This document shows, piece by piece, positions 46,785 through 54,218 of a DNA stretch of 64,000 nt (the first letter of the stretch is position 1; every line of letters starts with the position of its first letter). The stretch is from assembly GCF_042680605.1 (NCBI RefSeq), contig NZ_JBHUEE010000004.1:248001-312000 (forward strand), given 5' to 3'. This DNA is from Allobogoriella deserti (GTDB taxonomy: Bacteria > Actinomycetota > Actinomycetes > Actinomycetales > Actinomycetaceae). The translations under genes were made by a program, and so were the position numbers. The notes beneath the pieces are model-generated. The model was not told where the DNA came from, did not search any database, and worked only from the letters and a program-made list of their open reading frames with translations.

Positions 46785-48026
46785 ATGGCGTCCCCACGAG
46801 TGCTCGCGATCGTCCTGGCCGGCGGTGAGGGCAAGCGGCTGATGCCGCTGACCGCGGACCGCGCGAAACCCGCGGTGCCCTTCGGCGGGATCTACCGCCT
46901 CATCGACTTCGCGTTGTCCAACATCGTCAACTCCGGCTATCTGCACGTCGTCGTGCTGACCCAGTACAAGTCGCACAGCCTGGACCGGCACATCTCGACG
47001 ACGTGGCGGATGTCGACCCTGCTCGGCAACTACGTCACGCCGGTGCCGGCACAGCAACGGGTGGGCAAGAACTGGTTCCTCGGCAGCGCGGACGCGATCT
47101 ACCAGTCGCTGAACCTCCTCGATGACGAGCGGCCCGACCTCGTGGTGATCGTCGGCGCGGACAACATCTATCGGATGGACTTCTCACAGATGGTGGCCCA
47201 GCATCTCGATTCGGGCTTCCCACTGACGGTCGCGGGCATCCGCCAACCGCTGGAGATGGCCGACCAGTTCGGCGTCATCGAGGCCGACCCGGACAATCCG
47301 CACAAGATCGGCCGCTTTCTCGAGAAGCCCACGGACGCCGTCGGCCTGGCGGACTCACCGGAGGAGGTGCTGGCGTCCATGGGCAACTACGTCATGGATG
47401 CCGACGCGCTCCGCGAGGCGGTGACCGAGGACGCGCTGGATGAGGCCTCGGCGCACGACATGGGTGGTTCGATCGTGCCGCGGTTCGTCGGCGAGGGACT
47501 CGCCGGCCTGTACGACTTCACGTTCAACGACGTGCCCGGCTCGACCGACCGCGACCGCAACTACTGGCGCGACGTCGGCACGGTCGACGCCTACTTCGAC
47601 GCCAACCAGGACCTCATCTCGGTCTTCCCGGTCTTCAACCTCTACAACGACTCCTGGCCGTTGTACACGGGCTACACCGGCCTGCCGCCGGCGAAGTTCG
47701 TCTATGCGCATCGCGAGCGGCGCGGACACGCACTGGACTCGCTCGTCTCCCCGGGCGTCATCGTCTCCGGCGGCGAGATCAACCACTCCGTGGTCTCCCC
47801 CGGGACTCGGATCAACTCGTGGTCCTCCGTCGATGACGCGGTGCTCTTCGACGGCGTGGACGTCGGTCGGAACGCCGTGGTGCGCAGAGCGATCCTGGAC
47901 AAGCACGTCCGGGTCGAGCCGGGTGCTCGGGTCGGAGTCGACAAGGAGGCCGACCTCGAGCGCGGCTACACGGTCACCGCGGGCGGCATCACCGTGGTGC
48001 CGAAGGGCTGGACCGTCCGCAAATAA
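46785..48026 (+). CDS. glgC: Glucose-1-phosphate adenylyltransferase
   Basis: The 413-residue enzyme makes ADP-glucose from glucose-1-phosphate and ATP, the committed step of glycogen synthesis. It has the nucleotide-binding LAIVLAGGEGKRLMPLTADRAKPAVPFGG (residues ~7-35), KNWFLGSADAIYQ, the sugar-binding GRFLEKP, YWRDVGTVDAYFDANQDL, and a C-terminal left-handed beta-helix with NHSVVSPGTRI repeats. TAGGGT (46773-46778) lies 6 nt before the ATG, so the mRNA may be leaderless. It supplies the substrate for the divergent glgA product. Confidence 0.96.
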   Translation: MASPRVLAIVLAGGEGKRLMPLTADRAKPAVPFGGIYRLIDFALSNIVNSGYLHVVVLTQYKSHSLDRHISTTWRMSTLLGNYVTPVPAQQRVGKNWFLGSADAIYQSLNLLDDERPDLVVIVGADNIYRMDFSQMVAQHLDSGFPLTVAGIRQPLEMADQFGVIEADPDNPHKIGRFLEKPTDAVGLADSPEEVLASMGNYVMDADALREAVTEDALDEASAHDMGGSIVPRFVGEGLAGLYDFTFNDVPGSTDRDRNYWRDVGTVDAYFDANQDLISVFPVFNLYNDSWPLYTGYTGLPPAKFVYAHRERRGHALDSLVSPGVIVSGGEINHSVVSPGTRINSWSSVDDAVLFDGVDVGRNAVVRRAILDKHVRVEPGARVGVDKEADLERGYTVTAGGITVVPKGWTVRK

Positions 48027-48055
48027 CCGGCGCGGGCGACATAGGCTGGCTCGTC

Positions 48056-48982
48056 GTGAGCCAACCGTCCCCCCGCACCGACGACTCCCCCGTCGTGACC
48101 GTCGGTCTCGTCTCGCCGCGACCGCTGCCGGACTCCCTGCTCGCCCACGCCCGCACCGCGGTCGGCGCCGTCGCGGGGCATGTCACCACGGCGCAGACCT
48201 CCCGCGCCGATTGGTTCGGCCGTGCCCTGACCGGTGACCTGCGGCCGGGTACGGATCCGGCGTCCGTCCTGGCCGAGCTCCGTGGACCGGCCACGGCGCT
48301 GGGAGTAGACGTGGCGGTCACCTCTGGCCGGCTCGCGCAGGCAGGTCCTGCGCTGGTGGTCACGGACGTGGACTCGACCCTGATCACGGCTGAGGTCATC
48401 GAGTTGCTCGCCCGGCACGCAGGCACCTGGGAGGAGGTCGCCGCGGTGACCGAGCGGGCAATGCGCGGGGAGCTGGACTTCGCGGCGAGCCTGCGCGAGC
48501 GTGTCGCCGCGCTGAAGGGCCTGCCGGTCGGCGTGCTCGATCAGGTGCGCGGTGCGGTGGAGCTCACGCCGGGCGCGCGCGAGCTGGTGGCCGCGGTCCA
48601 CGCCGACGGCGGCGCCGTCGGTGTCGTCTCCGGCGGCTTCGCGGAGATCGTCGAGCCGCTCGCCGCGGAGCTCGGCATCGAGCACGTCGTCGCGAATCGC
48701 CTCGAGATGGCGGAGGGTCGCCTGACCGGCCGCACGTACGGTCCGGTGATCGACCGCTCGGCGAAGCGGCGCCACCTGCAGGAATGGGCAGCGGAGGACG
48801 GCGTGCCGATCGAGCAGACCGTCGCGCTGGGTGACGGCGCGAACGATCTGGACATGCTCGCCGCCGCCGGGCTGGGCGTGGCGTTCTGCGCCAAGCCGGT
48901 GGTCGTCGAGCAGGCCGACGCCGCGATCAGCTTCCCGCGGTTGGATGCCGTCCTCGGGCTGTTGGGCCTCGAAGGCGAGTAG
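48056..48982 (+). CDS. serB: Phosphoserine phosphatase
   Basis: This 308-residue HAD-family enzyme dephosphorylates O-phosphoserine in the last step of serine synthesis. The catalytic DxDxT motif is in VVTDVDSTLITAEVIELLARHAG (about 101-123). Motif II lies in VGVVSGGFAEIVEPLA, and motif III is LGDGANDLDMLAAAGLGVAFCAKPVV. The ~95 N-terminal residues are a degenerate ACT-like region. The start is a GTG 8 nt after TAGGCT (48042-48047). Its stop abuts the convergent sixA stop, with no intergenic base. Confidence 0.93.
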   Translation: MSQPSPRTDDSPVVTVGLVSPRPLPDSLLAHARTAVGAVAGHVTTAQTSRADWFGRALTGDLRPGTDPASVLAELRGPATALGVDVAVTSGRLAQAGPALVVTDVDSTLITAEVIELLARHAGTWEEVAAVTERAMRGELDFAASLRERVAALKGLPVGVLDQVRGAVELTPGARELVAAVHADGGAVGVVSGGFAEIVEPLAAELGIEHVVANRLEMAEGRLTGRTYGPVIDRSAKRRHLQEWAAEDGVPIEQTVALGDGANDLDMLAAAGLGVAFCAKPVVVEQADAAISFPRLDAVLGLLGLEGE

Positions 48983-49486
48983 TTACTCCCCCGGCCGGAG
49001 AATCTGGCGCAGATGCGCCGTCGAGCGATCGAGTTCGGCCCATGCGCCCGGCACGTCGAGCACGCACGCAGAGGCGGTGGAAATTCCGAGGCTGACCTGT
49101 TTGGCCAGGTCGTCACGCGCGTCGTGGAGCAGCGAGGCGGTCCCGGACATGGTGGGCTCGTGGCCGACGACGAGGACGGTCCCGGCCTCGGGGTCGACCT
49201 CGCGGAGCAGCGACAGCAGATCGCGCGGACCGGCGTCGTAGATCTCCGCGCGGGTCTCGTGCGCGCGCACCTCCAGATCCGGGGCGATGAGCTCGTACGT
49301 CTGCGTGGTGCGCAGGGCCGAGGAGACCAGTACCAGATCCACCGCGCCGACCGCACCGGCGAGCTGGGGGCCGATGAGCCCGCACTGGCGCCGTCCGCGT
49401 GCGGCGAGCGGACGGTCGGCGTCGCCGTGGTCGCCTTCGGGTTCGGCCTTGGCGTGCCGCAGCAGAATCAGCGTTCGGGTGGACAT
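48983..49486 (-). CDS. sixA: SixA-type histidine phosphatase
   Basis: The 167-residue protein of the phosphoglycerate-mutase-like superfamily has the RHG-type motif LILLRHAKAEPEGDHGDADRPLAARGRR (RHAK at about 10-13, catalytic His11) and the second His in VLVVGHEPTMSGTASLL. E. coli SixA removes phosphate from phosphohistidine in HPt domains or PTS proteins; the target here is unknown. The ATG at 49486 has GAGGAG five bases upstream and is preferred over one at 49498 that overlaps fabI. It is last in the fabG-fabI operon. Confidence 0.88.
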   Translation of the reverse strand: MSTRTLILLRHAKAEPEGDHGDADRPLAARGRRQCGLIGPQLAGAVGAVDLVLVSSALRTTQTYELIAPDLEVRAHETRAEIYDAGPRDLLSLLREVDPEAGTVLVVGHEPTMSGTASLLHDARDDLAKQVSLGISTASACVLDVPGAWAELDRSTAHLRQILRPGE

Positions 49487-49494
49487 GCGGCTCC

Positions 49495-50262
49495 TCACAC
49501 GCCCATGGCGTGGACCCCGCCGTCCACGTGGACGATCTCAGCGGTCGTCTTCGGGAACCAGTCGGAGCACAGGGCGACGACGCCGCGGGCGGCGGGTTCG
49601 GCGTCGGTGACTTCCCAGCCGAGCGGGGCGCGTTCACCCCAGCCCCCTTCGACCTGCTCAAATCCTGGGATCGACGTGGCCGCGGTGGTCTTGACGGGGC
49701 CGGCCGAGACGAGGTTGCAGCGGATGCCGTCGCGCCCGAGGTCCCGGGCGAGGTAGCGCGAGGTGGACTCGAAGGCGGCCTTGGCCACACCCATCCAGTC
49801 GTAGACCGGCCAGGCGAAGCTCGCATCGAAGGTCAGCCCGACGATCGCGGAACCCGGGGTCATGAGCGGCTTGGCGGCCACGGCCAGGGACTTCAGCGAA
49901 TAGGCAGAGACATGCACGGCGGTGGCGACGTCGTCCCATTGACCGGCGAGGAAGTTCCCACCCATGACGGACTGCGGCGCGAAGCCGATGGAGTGCACGA
50001 CAGCGTCGAGGTGGTCGACGTGCTCGCGGACGGCGTCGGCGAGTCCGTCGAGGTCTTCCTGGTTCTGGACATCGAGCTGGACCACGGGGGCCGGCTTCGG
50101 CAAGCGGCGGGCGGTGACCTCGGTGAGCCGGAACTGGCGGCCGAACGAGGTCAGGACCACCTCAGCGCCCTGCTCCTGGGCGAGGCGGGCGACGTGGAAG
50201 GCGATCGAGTTGTCCTTGAGCACGCCGGTGACGAGGATCTTCTTCCCCTCGAGCAGTCCCAT
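49495..50262 (-). CDS. fabI: Enoyl-[acyl-carrier-protein] reductase (NADH)
   Basis: The 255-residue short-chain dehydrogenase reduces the enoyl-ACP double bond in the last step of each fatty acid elongation cycle. It has the FabI-type NADH site KKILVTGVLKDNSIAFHVARLAQEQGAEVVLT and the catalytic Tyr/Lys pair in FAWPVYDWMGVAKAAFESTSRYLARDLG (Y-x6-K: Tyr in VYDWMGVAK). VHSIGFAPQSVMGGNFL is also typical. The order fabG-fabI mirrors mabA-inhA of mycobacteria. It should be a triclosan/isoniazid-type target family member. Confidence 0.94.
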   Translation of the reverse strand: MGLLEGKKILVTGVLKDNSIAFHVARLAQEQGAEVVLTSFGRQFRLTEVTARRLPKPAPVVQLDVQNQEDLDGLADAVREHVDHLDAVVHSIGFAPQSVMGGNFLAGQWDDVATAVHVSAYSLKSLAVAAKPLMTPGSAIVGLTFDASFAWPVYDWMGVAKAAFESTSRYLARDLGRDGIRCNLVSAGPVKTTAATSIPGFEQVEGGWGERAPLGWEVTDAEPAARGVVALCSDWFPKTTAEIVHVDGGVHAMGV

Positions 50263-50354
50263 CGGTCTCCTTTCGCGCGGCGCCGGACGCCGGTTTGTCA
50301 GTGATCTACGACCCCTGCGGGCCGGGAACGGGTGGTGATCAGCGAGTCGGCACG

Positions 50355-51086
50355 TCAGTGGCCCATTCCGAGGCCACCGTCGACCGGGATGACGGCTCCG
50401 GAGATATACGCGGCCCCGGGCGAGGCGAGGAACTCGACGGCCGAGGCGACGTCCTCGACAGCGCCGAACCGGCCGGCCGGGATGGTCTCGAGATAGGTCT
50501 GCTGCTGCTTCTCCGGCAGCGCTTGCGTCATGGCGGTGTCGATGAAGCCTGGAGCCACCACGTTCGCGGTGATGCCGCGGCCACCGAGCTCACGGGTGAT
50601 GGACCGCGCCATGCCCACCAGTCCGGCTTTGGATGCGGAGTAGTTGACCTGACCCGGCCCGCCGTACAGGCCGACGACGGAAGAGATGAGGATGATCCGG
50701 CCCGCGCGGGCACGGATCATGCCCTTGGACCCGCGCCGCGCCACACGAAAGGCACCGGCGAGGTTCGTGTCCACGACGGTCTCGAACTCCTCGTCACTCA
50801 TCCGCATGAGGAGCTGGTCGCGGGTCACGCCGGCGTTGGCGACGACGATCTCGACCGGACCGTGCTTGTCCTCGACCTCGCTGAACGCCGCGTCCACCGA
50901 AGCCGTGTCCCGGACGTCGCCGGTCACGCCGAGAACACCGTCGGGCAGGTCACCGGAGCGGTAGACGGTCGCTACCTTGTCCCCGGCGGCGACGAAGCGT
51001 TCGGCGATGGCTCGCCCGATGCCGCGGTTGGCACCGGTGACGAGCACGCTACGGCCGGCGCTGTTTGCCTCGTCTGACACAGACAT
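50355..51086 (-). CDS. fabG: 3-oxoacyl-[acyl-carrier-protein] reductase
   Basis: The 243-residue short-chain dehydrogenase reduces 3-ketoacyl-ACP with NADPH. It has the cofactor motif VLVTGANRGIGRAIAERF (TGxxxGIG), VVANAGVT (NNAG equivalent), and the catalytic Ser-Tyr-Lys in ILISSVVGLYGGPGQVNYSASKAGLVGMA. It is the first gene of the fabG-fabI-sixA operon, with 92 bp to fabI. A TACGGT box on the minus strand near 51122-51127 could be its -10, giving a short leader with GGGGAG before the ATG. The remaining gap to the L36 gene (51128-51233) shows nothing clear. Confidence 0.93.
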   Translation of the reverse strand: MSVSDEANSAGRSVLVTGANRGIGRAIAERFVAAGDKVATVYRSGDLPDGVLGVTGDVRDTASVDAAFSEVEDKHGPVEIVVANAGVTRDQLLMRMSDEEFETVVDTNLAGAFRVARRGSKGMIRARAGRIILISSVVGLYGGPGQVNYSASKAGLVGMARSITRELGGRGITANVVAPGFIDTAMTQALPEKQQQTYLETIPAGRFGAVEDVASAVEFLASPGAAYISGAVIPVDGGLGMGH

Positions 51087-51233
51087 CTCCCCGTGGGTCT
51101 CAGGTCACTGCCTGGAAACCGTAGCCGAGTCTGCGGACGGTTCGAAACACAGCGCCGGGGAGGCGTTCCGTGGCGGACGGCGACGCCCCGCCCGGCTGTC
51201 GCCGAGCACTGCCGGGGCCGCGCCCGGCCGAGG

Positions 51234-51356
51234 TCAGCCCTGCCGGGCCTTGAAGCGGGGGTTGTGCTTGTTGATGACGTAGACGCGTCCACGCCGGCGG
51301 ACGACCTGAGAGCCGGGACGATTCTTCAATGACTTCAGCGATGCCTTGACCTTCAC
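51234..51356 (-). CDS. rpmJ: Ribosomal protein L36, cysteine-free (zinc-independent) paralogue
   Basis: The 40-residue protein starts VKVKASLKSLKNRPGSQVV and ends INKHNPRFKARQG, the signature of L36 type B (YkgO/RpmJ2). It has no cysteine, so it lacks the zinc ribbon of the main L36. In many bacteria such C-minus paralogues replace the zinc form in ribosomes when zinc is short, sparing zinc, and are repressed by Zur. A Zur-like box lies 18 bp before the GTG start, with GGGGAG as ribosome site. The gene is too short to appear in usual open-frame cut-offs. Confidence 0.95.
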   Translation of the reverse strand: MKVKASLKSLKNRPGSQVVRRRGRVYVINKHNPRFKARQG

Positions 51357-51374
51357 GACACTCCCCAAGGTATT

Positions 51375-51389
51375 TGCGAATGATTCTCG
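51375..51389. promoter_or_regulatory. Zur-like box upstream of the L36 paralogue
   Basis: On the minus strand CGAGAATCATTCGCA matches the actinobacterial Zur consensus TGAAAATCATTTTCA at 11 of 15 positions, including the central GAxAATCATT core. It sits where Zur would block the promoter of the zinc-free L36 gene. Confidence 0.7.
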
Positions 51390-51454
51390 TTTGAGGCTAC
51401 CAGGTGAGACGTATCCGGTGCGCGTTCCTTCGGCCGGCGGCGTAGCCTGGAGGA

Positions 51455-51853
51455 GTGAGGACGAACCGCCGCGCGGACCGGAGCGCCGGGCGGACGGTGG
51501 TCACGAACGGCACGAGCAGGTGGCGGCACAGGCCCGGTACCCGCGGCACGCAAGCCGTCCAGAGCATCACCTCCGCCCCGCGCCCCCTGGCCCAGGACGT
51601 CCACGACCGGACGGTGCGGTACCTCGTCTCGATGGGCATTCGCACCGCCTGCTTCTTGCTGCTCTTCGTCGTCCCCGGATGGTGGAAGCTGCTCTGCGTG
51701 GCCGGCGCGGTCATCCTGCCGGCCGTCGCGGTCATTCTCGCCAACGCCGGCCGCGAGCGACCGGAGCGGCCCACGGCCACGATGGCGCCCGAGGAGACGG
51801 TCCCGCCCCAGCGGCGGCTCGGCTACGACCCGACCACGGAGTACCTACGGTGA
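51455..51853 (+). CDS. DUF3099 family membrane protein
   Basis: The 132-residue protein has a variable polar N-terminus, then QSITSAPRPLAQDVHDRTVRYLVSMGIRT (conserved DUF3099 segment, about 36-66) and two membrane helices, the first FLLLFVVPGWWKLLCV-like and the second AVILPAVAVILANA. The function is unknown. TAGCCT (51443-51448) lies 6 nt before the GTG, and GGAGGA overlaps that spacing. The next gene overlaps its stop as GTGA, so a small operon with the following protein and SURF1 is likely. Confidence 0.8.
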   Translation: MRTNRRADRSAGRTVVTNGTSRWRHRPGTRGTQAVQSITSAPRPLAQDVHDRTVRYLVSMGIRTACFLLLFVVPGWWKLLCVAGAVILPAVAVILANAGRERPERPTATMAPEETVPPQRRLGYDPTTEYLR

Positions 51854-52074
51854 GCACGACCGAGGAGGACGTCCTGCGGTGCAGCGCCAAGCGCTGCGGC
51901 GCCGAGGCGACCCGCGCGCTGTTGTGGAACAACCCGAAGCTGCACACCACCGGGCGGCGCAAGGTGTGGCTGGCCTGCGAGGACCACCTCGACCACCTCT
52001 CCCAGTTCCTCTCGGCCCGTTCGTTCCTCCGCGAGGTGATCGGCACGGACGAGTTGGATGAGTCGCACGGGTGA
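51850..52074 (+). CDS. Small conserved actinobacterial protein (often mislabelled acetone carboxylase)
   Basis: The 74-residue protein has two Cys in LRCSAKRCGAEATRALLWNNPKLHTTGRRKVWLAC and a third Cys with His in ACEDHLDHLSQFL, a CxxxxC...CxxH pattern that may bind zinc. Homologues of this size are often annotated as acetone carboxylase, but it lacks every domain of that large enzyme; the label is an error carried between databases. The true function is unknown. It overlaps DUF3099 upstream (4 bp) and the SURF1 gene downstream (GTGA), so it is probably translated together with them. Confidence 0.8.
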   Translation: MSTTEEDVLRCSAKRCGAEATRALLWNNPKLHTTGRRKVWLACEDHLDHLSQFLSARSFLREVIGTDELDESHG

Positions 52075-52961
52075 GCGAGCGATACGCGTTCCTGCGGTCG
52101 GCCCGCTGGTTGGGGCTGGCCGTTGCCGTCCTGGCGTTCGTCGCAGCCTGCGTCGTGCTCGGCATGTGGCAATGGGACCGGTTCGACAACCGGCTCGCTG
52201 AAGCCCGCCAGGTCGCCGACGCCTACGACGCCGAGCCGGTGCCGCTGACCGAGGTGACCGGTGAGGACCTGAGGGTGGCGGCCGCCGACGAATGGCGGCC
52301 CGCCCGAGTCACCGGCCACTACGTCGACGGCGGCACGGTGCTGCTGCGCAACCGCCCGGTCGACGGGTCACCGGCGGTGCATGCGGTGACGCCCTTCGTG
52401 GCCGATACCGGGGTCGGGCAGGTGGTGGTCGTCGTCGACCGCGGCTGGCTCCCTGCCGAGGAGGCCGAGGAGACCGGCGCCGTCGTGCCTCAGCCGCCGA
52501 CGGCCGGCGTGGCGATGACCGGACGGTTACGGCCTGCCGAGACGGCCGTCGAGCGGGACCGACCGACCGGTCAGATCTACCGCCTGGCCCCGGACGAGGT
52601 GATCGAGGCGGCCAGCGAGGTCACCGATGTCGGCGCGCTCGAGGACCTGCCGGTCCTTGACGGCTACCTCGTGGCCGCCGGGCCGGAGATCTCACCCCCG
52701 GGCGCTGAGGACACCGCCGCTTCCGAGGGTTCCGCCGAGCTCGGGACCTATCCCCGGCCCTCGTCCAACTGGGGGCTGAACCTCTCCTACGCGTTCCAGT
52801 GGTGGCTCTTCGCCGCCGGCGGGCTGGTGGCGGTGGTGGTGCTCGCGCGGCGGGAGGCCGCCGACCGCGCCGGCGACGCACCACGTCCACGCCGGGTGAC
52901 CGCCGAGGAGGAAGAGGACGCGCTCGTCGACGCCCAGCTGGAGGACGCGGCGGAACGCTAG
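52071..52961 (+). CDS. SURF1 family protein (cytochrome c oxidase assembly)
   Basis: The 296-residue protein has an N-terminal membrane helix (WLGLAVAVLAFVAACVVLGMWQWDRF, about 13-38; the following FDNRLAEA is the conserved SURF1 start), a periplasmic domain with WRPARVTGHYVDGGTVLLRNRPVDG and VVVVDRGWLPAEE, and a C-terminal helix YAFQWWLFAAGGLVAVVVLAR preceded by the NWGLNLSYAFQWW SURF1 motif. It helps insert heme into aa3-type oxidase. A start by GTG overlaps the previous gene by 4 bp. Confidence 0.9.
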   Translation: MSERYAFLRSARWLGLAVAVLAFVAACVVLGMWQWDRFDNRLAEARQVADAYDAEPVPLTEVTGEDLRVAAADEWRPARVTGHYVDGGTVLLRNRPVDGSPAVHAVTPFVADTGVGQVVVVVDRGWLPAEEAEETGAVVPQPPTAGVAMTGRLRPAETAVERDRPTGQIYRLAPDEVIEAASEVTDVGALEDLPVLDGYLVAAGPEISPPGAEDTAASEGSAELGTYPRPSSNWGLNLSYAFQWWLFAAGGLVAVVVLARREAADRAGDAPRPRRVTAEEEEDALVDAQLEDAAER

Positions 52962-53027
52962 GCCCGGCGACTGGGCAGGCCACCTGCCGAGGCGCCACAC
53001 TGGTGACGATCGAGGCAAGGAGGCCCC

Positions 53028-54188
53028 ATGACCGTACCGGGCACGATTCCCAGCACGATTCCCGGCACGATTCCCGGCACGATGCGCGCCGCTGTCCTCC
53101 GGGGCGAGGCGCCGACACTGGAGGTGCTGGAGATCCCCACCCCGGCACCGAAGATCGGTGAGGTGCTCATCCAGGTGCTGGGGTGCGGGGTGTGCCACAC
53201 GGACCTGCACGTCATCAAGGGCGAGGTGGCCTTCCCGCGACCGGCCGTCCTGGGCCACGAGGTCTCCGGCCGCGTCGCCGCTCTCGGTCCCGGACTCGAG
53301 GAGTCAGGGCTGAACGTCGGCGACGTGGTGATCAGCGGCTTCATCATGCCGTGCACCACGTGCGAGGCGTGCGAACGCGGCCGCGACGACCTGTGCGCGA
53401 ACTTCTTCGCCCAGAACCGCCTGCGGGGGACGTTGTACGACGGCGAGAGCCGGCTGCGGATGCCGGACGGGTCCTTCCTGGCGATGTACTCCATGGGCGG
53501 GCTCGCCGAGTACGCCGTCGTGCCCGCCTCGGCGCTGACCGCGCTGCCGGACGGGCTCGACCCCGCCGGCGCCGCCATCCTCGGCTGCGCCGGGCTGACG
53601 TCCTACGGGGCGGCCTACCGCCAGGGCGACGTCGGGCCGGGCGCCCGGGTGGCCATCGTCGGCGTCGGTGGGATCGGCTCGAGCCTGATCCCCATGGCAC
53701 GCGCCGCCGGCGCGGACCAGATCATCGCCGTCGACGTCGTCCCGGACAAGCTGGAGCGGGCGCGGCAGCTCGGCGCCACCGACACCGTCGACGCCCGGGA
53801 CGCCGATCCGGTCACCGAGGTACGGGCGCTGAGCGGACGCGGGGTCGATGTCTGTTTCGAGGCGCTCGGCAACCCGGCCACGTTCCGGCAGGCGGTGGAG
53901 ATGCTGGCCGACGGCGGCCGGATGGTGGCGATCGGGATCGCCGCCGGGCGGGCCGAGGCCGCGGTGGAGATCACCCCGCTGGTCCGGCGCGGGTTCGAGA
54001 TCGTCGGCTCCTTCGGTGGCCGGACCCGGACCGACCTGCCCGAGGTCGCCGGGATCGCGGCAGACGGCCGCTTCGACGTCGACTCCCTCATCACCCGTCG
54101 CTATGACCTCGACGACGCCGATCGCGCCTACCGCGACCTGGCCGGCGGCCAGATCACCGGCCGCGCCCTGGTGACGATGGGCGGATGA
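53028..54188 (+). CDS. Zinc-dependent alcohol dehydrogenase, medium-chain type
   Basis: The 386-residue protein oxidises an alcohol with NAD(P)+. Catalytic zinc ligands are in CGVCHTDLHVIKGEVAFPRPAVLGHEVSG, and the structural zinc site is the four Cys of CTTCEACERGRDDLC. The Rossmann loop is VGVGGIGSS. A perfect AAGGAGG precedes the ATG at 53028, so translation begins before a 12-bp tandem repeat that codes TIPS/TIPG units (residues ~5-18). The conserved domain starts only at MRAAVLRGE, from an internal ATG at 53082 without a ribosome site. The substrate is unknown. Confidence 0.9.
   Translation: MTVPGTIPSTIPGTIPGTMRAAVLRGEAPTLEVLEIPTPAPKIGEVLIQVLGCGVCHTDLHVIKGEVAFPRPAVLGHEVSGRVAALGPGLEESGLNVGDVVISGFIMPCTTCEACERGRDDLCANFFAQNRLRGTLYDGESRLRMPDGSFLAMYSMGGLAEYAVVPASALTALPDGLDPAGAAILGCAGLTSYGAAYRQGDVGPGARVAIVGVGGIGSSLIPMARAAGADQIIAVDVVPDKLERARQLGATDTVDARDADPVTEVRALSGRGVDVCFEALGNPATFRQAVEMLADGGRMVAIGIAAGRAEAAVEITPLVRRGFEIVGSFGGRTRTDLPEVAGIAADGRFDVDSLITRRYDLDDADRAYRDLAGGQITGRALVTMGG
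53040..53083 (+). repeat. In-frame 12-bp tandem repeat at the 5' end of the alcohol dehydrogenase gene
   Basis: Units are GGCACGATTCCC, AGCACGATTCCC, GGCACGATTCCC, plus a partial GGCACGAT (53076-53083). The period of 12 keeps the reading frame, so gain or loss of units changes only the length of the N-terminal Thr-Ile-Pro-Gly/Ser tail. Confidence 0.9.
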
Positions 54189-54218
54189 TCCCGGTGCCGA
54201 GGCCGTGGATCGGATCGT

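Noticed and set aside
53040..53083. Short tandem repeats as a CRISPR array or origin iterons
   Set aside because: The units are 12 bp, directly adjacent without spacers, and lie inside a coding region in frame.
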